Source: Pseudomonas putida
GTDB taxonomy: Bacteria > Pseudomonadota > Gammaproteobacteria > Pseudomonadales > Pseudomonadaceae
DNA length: 64,000 bases
Reading direction: 5' to 3'
Assembly: GCF_028682475.1 (NCBI RefSeq)
Contig: NZ_JANHLE010000005.1
Coordinates: 1-64,000, forward strand
Shown one piece after another: positions 1-7,333 of this stretch. Position 1 is the stretch's first letter. Each line of letters opens with the position of its first letter. The translations under genes and the position numbers were made by a program. The notes beneath the pieces are model-generated. The model was not told the DNA's origin. It saw only the letters and a list, made by a program, of their open reading frames with translations, and did no database searches.

Positions 1-23
1 GGCGGTTTTCAGCCACATCGCCT

Positions 24-47
24 CGCGGGGCAAGCCCGCTCCCACAG
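24..47. repeat. REP half-element (GGGGCAAGCCCGCTCCCAC type)
   Basis: A single arm of the REP palindrome that appears as complete inverted pairs at 3290, 19209, 30592 and 46318. Only one arm is visible because the partner would lie outside the window. It sits downstream of sutA, the usual extragenic position for such elements. Confidence 0.75.
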
Positions 48-82
48 GCAGATGCTCCAGCAGTATCTGCCTCCCACAGGCA

Positions 83-112
83 CAAAAAAGCCCGCAGCGA
101 CGGCGGGCTTTC
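83..112 (-). terminator. Rho-independent terminator of sutA
   Basis: On the minus strand an AGCCCGC/GCGGGCT stem with a 6-nt loop is followed by a run of T (AAAAAA on the plus strand at about 84-89). It lies just beyond the sutA stop codon. Confidence 0.8.
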
Positions 113-128
113 TTGCTGACGAAACCAC

Positions 129-455
129 TCAGATAGGGCGGCTACCGTACTTGTTGTCCGGCTTCTTGGGCGGATCGGCGACCACGTTGGCCTCCACTTC
201 CTGCACCTTGCCACCACGGGAGAGGAACTCTTCCATGGCTTTGGCCAGGGCATCGCGCTCCTTCTGCTTGGCTTCCATGCTCGGCATCTCGTCTACCGAG
301 ACCGCCGCCGACTTGGACTTGCCTTTGGCTACGGGTGCCGGGCTGTCATCACCGCTGTCGTCAGCCACATCATCGGCTGCCGCTTCGAGGCCTTCATCAC
401 CATCGTCTTCGTCGCCTACTTCGAGGTCGTCATTTTCCAGATCGTCGTCGCTCAT
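129..455 (-). CDS. sutA: RNA polymerase-binding transcriptional regulator SutA
   Basis: A 108-residue, very acidic, low-complexity protein. Residues 1-45 are almost all Asp/Glu with few hydrophobics, followed by a Lys/Ala segment, a short predicted helix (about 55-80) and a polar C-terminus ending near KYGSRPI. This matches Pseudomonas SutA, a small, largely disordered protein that binds RNA polymerase and raises expression of ribosomal and maintenance genes in slow growth (known from P. aeruginosa). A GAGGT ribosome binding site precedes the ATG. It has its own terminator and a long upstream gap, so it is probably monocistronic. Identity rests on composition, length and location next to amtB-glnK. 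Confidence 0.85.
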   Translation of the reverse strand: MSDDDLENDDLEVGDEDDGDEGLEAAADDVADDSGDDSPAPVAKGKSKSAAVSVDEMPSMEAKQKERDALAKAMEEFLSRGGKVQEVEANVVADPPKKPDNKYGSRPI

Positions 456-883
456 GTTCTACCTCATGACTTGCGAAAAGCACATTAGTTATAGTCCAGC
501 AGCGCCGTAAATCGACAGCCGCCGGAAAAATTCAAAGGGTCGCGGGTTTGCCGCCACCTCGGGTGCGCGCCAGCAACCTGGCGAACACCGTGCAGGTCCC
601 GCTCTTGGCAGGGCCTGACGAAATTAAAGAGCTGCCGATAGTGAATCGTCGGCCTACCCTGGCGTGATCAGCCTGCTCATTGGCAAGCCTAGCAAAGGGT
701 AGCGAAGTTTGCGGACAGCTTGTCAGCTCCCTTCGGCGCGCATTCTAGCGTGCTCAGAGAAAAAGCAAAGTGCCTAACTGGCACTCTGGTCTGTAAGTTT
801 TCTGCCTACGTGCAGCCAGCCGAAAAAGTGGCGGCAAAAGCGCCGAAAGAAACCGTTTGCGTTGCCTGAAACCGACAAACTGC
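456..883. other. Long intergenic gap between sutA and amtB; possible long sutA leader
   Basis: About 430 bases hold no plausible gene. GC-rich inverted segments (for example around 548-600 and 640-690) suggest structured RNA. Reading towards sutA this would be an unusually long 5' leader. I recognise no known riboswitch or small RNA family here. Confidence 0.4.
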
Positions 884-912
884 AGGCAAAAAAATGCCCG
901 GCAAGCCGGGCA
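884..912 (-). terminator. Rho-independent terminator of glnK-amtB
   Basis: On the minus strand GCCCGGC TT GCCGGGC forms a tight stem followed by ATTTTTTT. It begins about 18 bases after the amtB stop codon. Confidence 0.85.
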
Positions 913-928
913 AGATTTTTCGAGGCCG

Positions 929-2260
929 TTACAGGTTGTAGCCGCGCTCGTTGTGTTGCGCCAGGTCGAGACCGACCGACTCTTCTTCTTCGTTAACCCG
1001 CAGGCCCATGACCAGATCCAGCACCTTGAGAATCACGTAGGTGACGATCGCGGTGTAGATCACGGTAAAGCCGACGCCTTTGGCCTGAATCCACACTTGC
1101 GCGCCGATGTCTTCAACGGTGCCAAAGCCTCCCAGTGCCGGGGCGGCGAACACGCCAGTAAGGATCGCGCCGACAATACCGCCGATACCGTGCACACCGA
1201 AGGCGTCCAGGGAGTCGTCGTAGCCGAGCTTGCGCTTGAGGCTGGTGGCGCAGAAGTAGCAGATCACACCGGCGACCAGGCCGATCACCAGGGCGCCCAT
1301 CGGGCCGACGGTACCGGCAGCCGGGGTGATCGCCACCAGACCGGCGACTACACCCGAGGCAATGCCCAGAGCGCTTGGCTTACCGTGGGTCAGCCACTCG
1401 GCGAACATCCAGCCCAGTGCTGCAGCGGCGGTGGCGATCTGGGTCACCAGCATGGCCATGCCTGCAGTACCGTTGGCGGCAGCGGCGGAGCCTGCGTTGA
1501 AACCGAACCAGCCGATCCACAGCATGGCCGCGCCCATCAGGGTGTAACCGAGGTTGTGCGGGGCCATCGGCGTGGTCGGGAAGCCCTTGCGCTTGCCCAG
1601 CACCAGGCAGGCGACCAGGCCGGCGATACCGGCGTTGATGTGCACCACCGTGCCGCCGGCGAAGTCGAGTACGCCCCAGTCCCACATCAGGCCACCGTTG
1701 CCGCTCCAGACCATGTGGGCAATCGGCGCGTAGACCAGGGTGAACCAGATGGCCATGAAGATCAGCATCGCCGAGAACTTCATCCGCTCGGCAAAGGCAC
1801 CGACGATCAGCGCCGGGGTGATGATCGCGAAGGTCATCTGGAAAGTGATGAATACCGCCTCGGGGAACAGCGCCGCCGAAGAGGTCAGGCTCGCAGGCGT
1901 CACGCCAGCCAGGAAGGCTTTGGACAGGCCGCCGACGAAGGAATTGAAGTTGACTACGCCCTGCTCCATACCGGTGGTATCGAACGCCAGGCTATAGCCG
2001 TAAACCACCCACAACACACTGATCAGGCCGGTGATCGCAAAGCACTGCATCATCACCGACAGCACGTTCTTGGAACGCACCATACCGCCGTAGAACAGGG
2101 CCAGACCGGGGATGGTCATGAACAGCACCAAGGCGGTGGCAGTCAACATCCAGGCGGTGTCGCCGGAGTTGAGAACGGGGGCTGCCTCCTCTGCCAGGGC
2201 CAAGCCGGGCATTACGAGAGGCAAAAGGGCTCCTAGCCCTGCGAACTGACGCAGAGTCAT
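929..2260 (-). CDS. amtB: Ammonium transporter AmtB
   Basis: A 443-residue polytopic inner-membrane ammonium channel of the Amt/Rh family. Residues 1-22 look like a signal peptide (MTLRQFAGLGALLPLV, then an Ala-rich cleavage region), followed by about eleven transmembrane helices. Family features include DTAWML at the mature start, GLALFYGGMVRSKN in the first repeat, and the HxxGGIVGAILTG segment with a pore-type His near the C-terminus. The start chosen has AGGAG 7 bases upstream; an in-frame ATG 40 codons earlier lies in non-coding sequence. It follows glnK by 40 bp, the classic glnK-amtB operon in which the PII protein gates the channel, and should be induced by nitrogen limitation. Confidence 0.96.
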   Translation of the reverse strand: MTLRQFAGLGALLPLVMPGLALAEEAAPVLNSGDTAWMLTATALVLFMTIPGLALFYGGMVRSKNVLSVMMQCFAITGLISVLWVVYGYSLAFDTTGMEQGVVNFNSFVGGLSKAFLAGVTPASLTSSAALFPEAVFITFQMTFAIITPALIVGAFAERMKFSAMLIFMAIWFTLVYAPIAHMVWSGNGGLMWDWGVLDFAGGTVVHINAGIAGLVACLVLGKRKGFPTTPMAPHNLGYTLMGAAMLWIGWFGFNAGSAAAANGTAGMAMLVTQIATAAAALGWMFAEWLTHGKPSALGIASGVVAGLVAITPAAGTVGPMGALVIGLVAGVICYFCATSLKRKLGYDDSLDAFGVHGIGGIVGAILTGVFAAPALGGFGTVEDIGAQVWIQAKGVGFTVIYTAIVTYVILKVLDLVMGLRVNEEEESVGLDLAQHNERGYNL

Positions 2261-2300
2261 GTTGTTTTCTCCTGGGGCGTTGGGGTTTGGTGAGGCTTTT

Positions 2301-2804
<504 letters not shown>

Positions 2805-2806
2805 TT

Positions 2807-2822
2807 AGCAGAAACCTTGCCA
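2807..2822 (-). promoter_or_regulatory. Candidate sigma54 (-24/-12) promoter of glnK-amtB
   Basis: Reading the minus strand, TGGCAAGGTTTCTGCT has GG and GC elements exactly 10 bases apart, matching TGGCACG-N4-TTGCW except at two positions. It lies about 170 bp before the GlnK start codon. Nitrogen-regulated glnK operons are normally sigma54/NtrC-dependent. Confidence 0.6.
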
Positions 2823-2897
2823 GATCCGCTAAATCTTCCAATTACAGGCACTTGCGTTGAACGCAGTCAGTTGGCCAGTCGCCAGCAGCGTTTCGCT

Positions 2898-2912
2898 GCA
2901 CAATTACGGTGC
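2898..2912. promoter_or_regulatory. Candidate NtrC enhancer site
   Basis: GCAC-N7-GTGC is a perfect dyad matching the NtrC consensus (TGCACC-N5-GGTGCA). It lies about 80 bp upstream of the candidate sigma54 promoter, a normal enhancer distance. A weaker half-related copy (GCAC-N7-GAAC) is at 2848-2862. Confidence 0.6.
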
Positions 2913-3010
2913 GCGACGATTCACCGCGATGCGCAAAAAGCGTGCAGCGCAAGGCCGCGAATACTGCGTGCTACACTGGCGCCCCACTTGGATACAGCGG
3001 ATAGCCGAAC

Positions 3011-3274
3011 ATGCTCGCGCCCAAAGCCTTTCTCGATGCCCTGAGCGACCAAGCCTCGCGCCTGTTCGCCGGCGACACTTCGCAACCTCGCGCCGAACTT
3101 GAAAGCCAGTTCAAAGCCCTGCTGCAAAGCGGCTTCAGCAAACTGGAACTGGTCAGCCGGGAAGAATTCGACAGCCAGATGGTCGTTCTGGCCCGCACCC
3201 GCGCCCGTCTGGAAGCGCTGGAGGCCAAGGTTGCCGAAATGGAAGCGCGCCTGAATCCGCCTGCGGCGGAGTAA
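3011..3274 (+). CDS. ubiK: Ubiquinone biosynthesis accessory factor UbiK
   Basis: An 87-residue protein of the UbiK/YqiC (membrane fusogenic activity) family. The N-terminal amphipathic helix (MLAPKAFLDALSDQASRLF) is followed by a long C-terminal coiled coil rich in Glu, Arg and Leu (VLARTRARLEALEAKVAEMEA) that trimerises these proteins. UbiK helps UbiJ and the Ubi metabolon in aerobic ubiquinone synthesis. In related Pseudomonas the next gene is comM; here about 16 kb of other genes intervene. A TACACT -10-like hexamer lies about 40 bp before the start. Confidence 0.93.
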   Translation: MLAPKAFLDALSDQASRLFAGDTSQPRAELESQFKALLQSGFSKLELVSREEFDSQMVVLARTRARLEALEAKVAEMEARLNPPAAE

Positions 3275-3289
3275 ATCGGATACCCCCCC

Positions 3290-3361
3290 GGTGGGAGCGG
3301 GCTTGCCCCGCGATTGCGGACGATCAGTCACATCGCATCGCGGGGCAAGCCCGCTCCCACC
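3290..3361. repeat. REP inverted pair at left edge of the island
   Basis: Two inverted copies of GTGGGAGCGGGCTTGCCCC face each other across about 30 bases. It begins 15 bases after the ubiK stop codon and closely matches the pair at 19209-19280 just before comM, so the two bracket the accessory region. Confidence 0.9.
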
Positions 3362-3394
3362 GCAGATAGTTGCTCCCACCGGAGAGGACGCATT

Positions 3395-3697
3395 TCAGTC
3401 TGGCAAGTGCTGCAACTCGATCCCGTCAAGCAACGCATCGATCAACGCCCGGGCGAACTCCACTGAATGCTGGGTCGACCAGACATAGCTTTTCCCGGGC
3501 TCCGCGGTGTATCGCACCGCCTCTTCAATACTGACGCTGGCGCACTTCAGATAGAGCGAAGCGTGCACCAGCGCGTCCTCAGCACTGACACCTGCACATA
3601 CATTGAACAACGGCGGATGCTCGGGACAGCTGGCGACAGGTCTTTCGATGGTGTGCACAAAGGGCAGGTCGGGTGGATCTGGAACAGGCTTTTTCAT
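3395..3697 (-). CDS. DUF6124 (DUF3077-like) family protein
   Basis: A 100-residue protein of unknown function. The central segment, FNVCAGVSAEDALVHASLYL followed by KCAS, is the hallmark of a small-protein family found mostly in Pseudomonas (DUF3077/DUF6124) and often present in several copies per genome. There is no signal peptide or membrane segment. The ATG at 3697 with GGGAG upstream is preferred; the frame stays open for 127 further codons, but those are Arg/Pro-rich and unlike any protein. It is the first gene of the island, next to the REP pair. No function can be assigned. Confidence 0.75.
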   Translation of the reverse strand: MKKPVPDPPDLPFVHTIERPVASCPEHPPLFNVCAGVSAEDALVHASLYLKCASVSIEEAVRYTAEPGKSYVWSTQHSVEFARALIDALLDGIELQHLPD

Positions 3698-4332
3698 CGG
3701 GCGACTCCCATGCAGATGGAGCGGCCACCGTTCGCTGCGAAACGAAATGGGTGGCAGCTGTACGCGGGTTCGCAGACCGGGCATAGGAACCGGCGCACCC
3801 GAAGGTGCCCCACGCACAGCCGCCATTGACCAGAAATACAGGTGGGGGAAAACCTGTACCAGGGAAATGGAGCTCTGCTTATGCCTCGGACTGCGACATC
3901 CGGTCGTTGAATTGGCAACGACTGTCACAGGGTAGGCATGCGCCTGGGCAGGCGCAACAGAGCAGCGGCGCGGGAAGTATGATTCAGAAACGTCTGACAG
4001 AAAACCACTACAACCGGTAGGAGCGGCGGTACGGCGACCCGACTTGCCCCGCGATACGATGTGCCTGAATGTCCGCAATCGCGAAGTATGCCTGCTCCTC
4101 CGTCACCCTCCGCACCCAAGTAAGAGTGCCTGCACTCGCAGTCAGCGTTAAAGTCCGCCACGTTCAACGACAAAGTCCGAAAGAACAAACCGACAAACTG
4201 AACGTTTAATACCAACACCAGCTACAAGCTGAAGTTGTAGCAAGCTTCTGATTATTCAATCACCCGCCACTGCAACATTGAACAGAACCGCACTTGAATG
4301 CATCATCATGCAAACACAACCGGATTTAACAC
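3698..4332. other. Intergenic region with direct-repeat copy 1 and a decayed REP
   Basis: About 635 bases without a convincing gene. It contains the first copy of a direct repeat (3951-4013), directly followed by a degenerate REP pair (about 4013-4085, with TTGCCCCGCGAT recognisable). The last 100 bases become AT-rich and presumably hold the promoter of the small gene at 4333. Confidence 0.6.
3951..4013 (+). repeat. Direct repeat, copy 1
   Basis: Begins GGCGCAACAGAGCAGCGGCG and ends CAGAAACGTCTGACAGAAAA plus CCACTACAA. It matches copy 2 at 4907-4969 with few differences, and its last 29 bases match copy 3 at 19165-19193. A degenerate REP follows it. Confidence 0.85.
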
Positions 4333-4587
4333 ATGGACAAAATCAAAATGGATGAAAAATCATGTGACATTCATGATGTAGCCAAATCCGCCGGTGACTT
4401 AATATCATTTAGTTACACACTCGGAGCCATGCACTTTAATGACGGCATGATCCAGCTCCAGTTCAATTCCCTTGTCGCCTCTTACGCAGATGACATTGTC
4501 AGGGCAGTTGAAGACGGTGCAATAAGCGCATGGCAAGGAATACAGGAAATAAAACAGGAATACTTCGAACTATCTGAAAAAGCGTGA
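4333..4587 (+). CDS. Hypothetical protein, AT-rich orphan
   Basis: An 84-residue acidic protein that I do not recognise. It contains ICDIHDVAKSA-like and LISFSYTLGAMHFNDGMI segments and a helical C-terminus (IVRAVEDGAISAWQGIQEIK). No signal peptide or transmembrane helix is seen. Codon use is clearly more AT-rich than the surrounding chromosome, suggesting recent acquisition. The ribosome binding site is weak, so the second Met at 4348 is an alternative start. It lies between two copies of the direct repeat. Confidence 0.5.
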   Translation: MDKIKMDEKSCDIHDVAKSAGDLISFSYTLGAMHFNDGMIQLQFNSLVASYADDIVRAVEDGAISAWQGIQEIKQEYFELSEKA

Positions 4588-4622
4588 GAATCGCAAAAAT
4601 AATATACAACGCAAATTTCCGA

Positions 4623-4832
4623 TCAAATTACGCCGCGCAGCCTTTTTCTATAAAAAATAACCCCCAACACAACAATTATTATATAGGTTGCCGCATAAAG
4701 AACTTGTAGCTGCCTACCTTCAAAGTTATACGCGACCCTTATTGGCCATGTAATCAGTCCCGTGTATAAAATAGAAGGGCCGAAAACGACACAAGTTAAA
4801 GCAACATAATAGCGGACATTTTCTAAATTCAT
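4623..4832 (-). CDS. Hypothetical small membrane protein, AT-rich orphan
   Basis: A 69-residue protein with two hydrophobic segments, about residues 8-28 (YYVALTCVVFGPSILYTGLI) and 44-61 (VLYAATYIIIVVLGVIFY), and a basic C-terminus (RKRLRG). It is probably a two-helix inner-membrane protein. No family is recognised. It is convergent with the gene at 4333 and equally AT-rich; the two sit between direct-repeat copies 1 and 2 and may have arrived as a unit. Confidence 0.45.
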   Translation of the reverse strand: MNLENVRYYVALTCVVFGPSILYTGLITWPIRVAYNFEGRQLQVLYAATYIIIVVLGVIFYRKRLRGVI

Positions 4833-4906
4833 GAATATAAACCATTAAGCACACGCGCCTGGGCTGCTAAGCAACGACAGACGCAGAGTAGACATCCACC
4901 TGAACG

Positions 4907-4969
4907 GGCGCAACAGAGCAGCGGCGTCGGGAGCATAATTCAGAAGCGTCTGACAGAAAACAGCTACAA
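4907..4969 (+). repeat. Direct repeat, copy 2
   Basis: Same order as copy 1: GGCGCAACAGAGCAGCGGCG, then a CGGGAGCATAATT-like spacer and CAGAAGCGTCTGACAGAAAA plus CAGCTACAA. A CGCCTGGGC stretch also precedes both copies, but about 45 extra bases intervene here. No REP follows this copy. Confidence 0.85.
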
Positions 4970-5035
4970 TCCACACAGGGAAAAACCCTAGGGAAAAATC
5001 AGACTCGTTCCTCTCTGTACTGCCGACAAAAACAT

Positions 5036-5665
5036 CTAGCTTATAATGTTGTTTCTTTTAGCAAAATCCACCAGTTCCAAAAATGAATCAGCATTGATCT
5101 TGTTCAAGATTCTGGACTTGTAAGTACTGATGGTCTTATTGCTTAGCAACATTTTTTCAGCGACCACCTTGTTGCTGTAACCCAGTGCAAGCTGTTGCAG
5201 AATGACGATCTCTCTGTCTGTCAGCTTCTTTACCCTGGCTGCATCACCTGCGTCTACTTCCCTTACGGTCGGCGCGTTCAAGGAGCAATTGGGGAAGTAG
5301 GTATAACCGTCAAGCAAGGCGGTGATCGCGTTGTTCAAGTTATGGATACTTTCCTCTTTGCTTACAAAGCCATTAGCACCGGCCGCGATACAGCGATTGA
5401 GATAGACTTCCACTGGCAGCGAGGTGAACACCAGAATCAATACCGGTTGCGCCTCAGCGCGAATCCGGCTTATTACTTCCAGGCCATCTTGCTTAGGCAT
5501 ACCGATATCGAGGATCACGATGTCCGGCTGGAGACTTCTGATAAGGGCTAGGGCATCCACCCCATTATCGCAGTCTCCCACAATCTCCAAGCCTTGGTTG
5601 GTCAATGAAATCTTCAGGGCGGATCGAATGACAGGGTGATCATCGACAATCAGTGCTTTTTTCAT
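5036..5665 (-). CDS. NarL/LuxR-type response regulator (RocA/BvgA/EvgA-like)
   Basis: A 209-residue two-domain regulator. The receiver domain (1-120) has the acidic pair Asp8/Asp9, the phosphoacceptor Asp53 (IVILDIGMP), Thr81 and Lys103. The C-terminal LuxR-type HTH (about 145-205) contains LTDREIVILQQLALGYSN and KTISTYKSRILNKI. It resembles RocA1 of P. aeruginosa, BvgA and EvgA, which act with large periplasmic-sensing hybrid kinases. It is transcribed away from the REC-EAL and sensor genes next door, as expected for a Roc-type module. Its likely targets are the fimbrial genes downstream, inferred from context and from shared promoter motifs. Confidence 0.88.
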   Translation of the reverse strand: MKKALIVDDHPVIRSALKISLTNQGLEIVGDCDNGVDALALIRSLQPDIVILDIGMPKQDGLEVISRIRAEAQPVLILVFTSLPVEVYLNRCIAAGANGFVSKEESIHNLNNAITALLDGYTYFPNCSLNAPTVREVDAGDAARVKKLTDREIVILQQLALGYSNKVVAEKMLLSNKTISTYKSRILNKINADSFLELVDFAKRNNIIS

Positions 5666-6002
5666 ATTTCACATCGCTTGCAAAGTATTGGGGCTTCGGT
5701 TTACAGCGGAACTGATTAGCGCTCGATGCACTAAGCTAACATTAGGAGCCCATGTACTGAACGACCTAAACCGTAATCCACCTCCACATTAAGAAGTAAA
5801 GACCATGATTTGTAAAGTCTCGGATCTTTATCATTCTTATAATCATTCTTGTTTTTTTGTTGAGCAAAAGCGTATTTTTCAGGCAAGGACTTTCCTGATT
5901 TCATTGGGAAATTTCCTACAAGATCTGGGGATCTGGCTGAAAGATTTTGTAAGAAATTTCGCTGAAAATTGCCGCCCCCCTACCCTTTTCAGACAACCTG
6001 TT
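5666..6002. promoter_or_regulatory. Divergent control region of the Roc-like module
   Basis: An AT-rich 337-bp region between two divergent regulators. Near the phosphodiesterase gene it contains inverted arms GAAATTTCCTACAA (5908-5921) and TTGTAAGAAATTTC (5947-5960), matching at 13 of 14 positions. The frame continues upstream to an ATG at 5805, but that extension overlaps these arms and has no domain homology. Confidence 0.6.
5908..5960. promoter_or_regulatory. Candidate response-regulator binding site (inverted TTGTARGAAAT)
   Basis: The two arms are near-perfect inverted repeats separated by 25 bases. The core TTGTA(A/G)GAAAT recurs upstream of the major pilin gene (11080-11090). It resembles sites of EvgA/GacA-class regulators, the family of the adjacent response regulator. 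That this regulator binds here is inference. Confidence 0.5.
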
Positions 6003-7205
6003 ATGCCCGGAATCCGCGTATTGATACTTGAGGACCAGCCCTTTCAAAGGCTGGTTGCCGTCTCGGCGCTAAGGAATGCCGAAATCGGTCAGATCTATGA
6101 GGCCGCCGACGGCGACGCAGCACTGGCGGCGCTTAAAGAGAGCGGTGGTGTGGACGTAGCGATCTGTGATCTGCACATGCGCGGTATGGATGGCCTGACA
6201 TTCCTGCACCATGCCAGTCAGAGCGGCCTGTTGCACTCGGTGATTCTCAGCAGCGACCTGGACCCGGTCCTTCGCCAGGCTACGGCTTCGATGATCCTGT
6301 CCTTGGGGCTGGAGTTTCTCGGGGATCTGGGCAAGCCTTTCAATCTTGGCAGGGCCAAAGCGTTGCTACAGCGCTACAGGCGCCCGGAGCCACACTCGGC
6401 TGCGCCCACAGAGAGCCCCAAGCCCTTGTCCGTGTCGGATATTGTACGAGGCCTGAACAACGGAGAGTTCGAAGCCTATTATCAACCCAAGGTTGATCTG
6501 GCAACTGGTCAGCTGCGTGGCGCCGAGGTCCTGGCCCGGTGGAATCACCCGCAACTGGGAATCCTGCCGCCTGCTCGCTTTCTGTCCATCATGGAAGCCA
6601 ACGAGCTTATTGGACGGCTGTTCTCTGCATTGCTAAGCCAGGGCATTGCCTTGCAGCGCCAGTTGACCCAGCTTTCACAGTCCGTCGAGCTGGCCTTCAA
6701 CCTGCACGTGTCGCAGCTCGCCTCGGTGGAACTGGTAAAGCAGGTGAGTCAATCCCTGGAGCAATTCCGTTTGCCCGCCAATGGATTGCTGTTTGAAGTG
6801 ACCGAGTCCGGATTGATACTGGCGCCGGCCAGCAGCCTGGAAACCTTGCTCAGATTGCGGCTGCTGGGATGTGGATTGGCCATGGACGATTTCGGCGCGG
6901 GCTATTCCTCACTTGAACGGCTCTGCGAGTTTCCGTTCAGCCAGATCAAGCTGGATGCCTCGTTCGTGCGCAAACTGGATATTCAGCCGCGCAGCCGAGC
7001 GATCATCCACGGTGCCGTTACGCTCGCCGATGCCCTTGGCCTGTCGTTGGTGGTCGAGGGGGTCGAAACCCAGGAGCAGGCACAACTGCTGTTGAGTCTG
7101 GGATGCACCATGGCCCAAGGCTTCCTATTCGCCCGTCCGATGCCCGCTAAACATTTCGTTTCCTACTGCCTGGATCAAAACTTGAGTCAACCTGCCCCCC
7201 TATAA
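6003..7205 (+). CDS. REC-EAL response regulator, c-di-GMP phosphodiesterase (RocR-like)
   Basis: With the start at 6003 the protein has 400 residues, close to P. aeruginosa RocR. The receiver domain (1-122) has Asp56 in ICDLHMRG and Lys111. The EAL domain (about 145-395) carries the catalytic set at RocR numbering: Glu175, Asn233, Glu265, Glu268, Asp295-Asp296 (MDDFGAGYSS), Lys316 and Glu352. The EAL signature itself reads EVL, which keeps the metal-binding Glu. It should hydrolyse c-di-GMP when the receiver is engaged, and in RocR-type systems it competes with the DNA-binding regulator for the sensor's phosphotransfer domain. It precedes the sensor gene by 128 bp. No good ribosome binding site precedes the ATG. 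Confidence 0.9.
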   Translation: MPGIRVLILEDQPFQRLVAVSALRNAEIGQIYEAADGDAALAALKESGGVDVAICDLHMRGMDGLTFLHHASQSGLLHSVILSSDLDPVLRQATASMILSLGLEFLGDLGKPFNLGRAKALLQRYRRPEPHSAAPTESPKPLSVSDIVRGLNNGEFEAYYQPKVDLATGQLRGAEVLARWNHPQLGILPPARFLSIMEANELIGRLFSALLSQGIALQRQLTQLSQSVELAFNLHVSQLASVELVKQVSQSLEQFRLPANGLLFEVTESGLILAPASSLETLLRLRLLGCGLAMDDFGAGYSSLERLCEFPFSQIKLDASFVRKLDIQPRSRAIIHGAVTLADALGLSLVVEGVETQEQAQLLLSLGCTMAQGFLFARPMPAKHFVSYCLDQNLSQPAPL

Positions 7206-7333
7206 TGTGGGCGTGGGAAAGCGATGCAGATACCACACAGCGTTGCCTGTCTGCAGCCTCTGCCCCTCCCGCCTTCATCCCTTGCCTAAACTAGCTTTGT
7301 AGCAGTTCCTCGGGCCCAGCCAGGTAATCCCAA

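Noticed and set aside
857..2236. Long open frame on the plus strand across amtB
   Set aside because: It is the antisense of a clear ammonium transporter; its Gln/His/Arg-rich translation resembles no protein, as expected from high-GC shadow frames.
3925..4218. 97-codon minus-strand frame containing repeat copy 1
   Set aside because: It mostly consists of the direct repeat and decayed REP, has no ribosome binding site and no protein-like composition.
5805..6002. 66-residue N-terminal extension of the RocR-like protein
   Set aside because: The start at 6003 puts all receiver and EAL residues at RocR numbering, and the extension overlaps the candidate operator.
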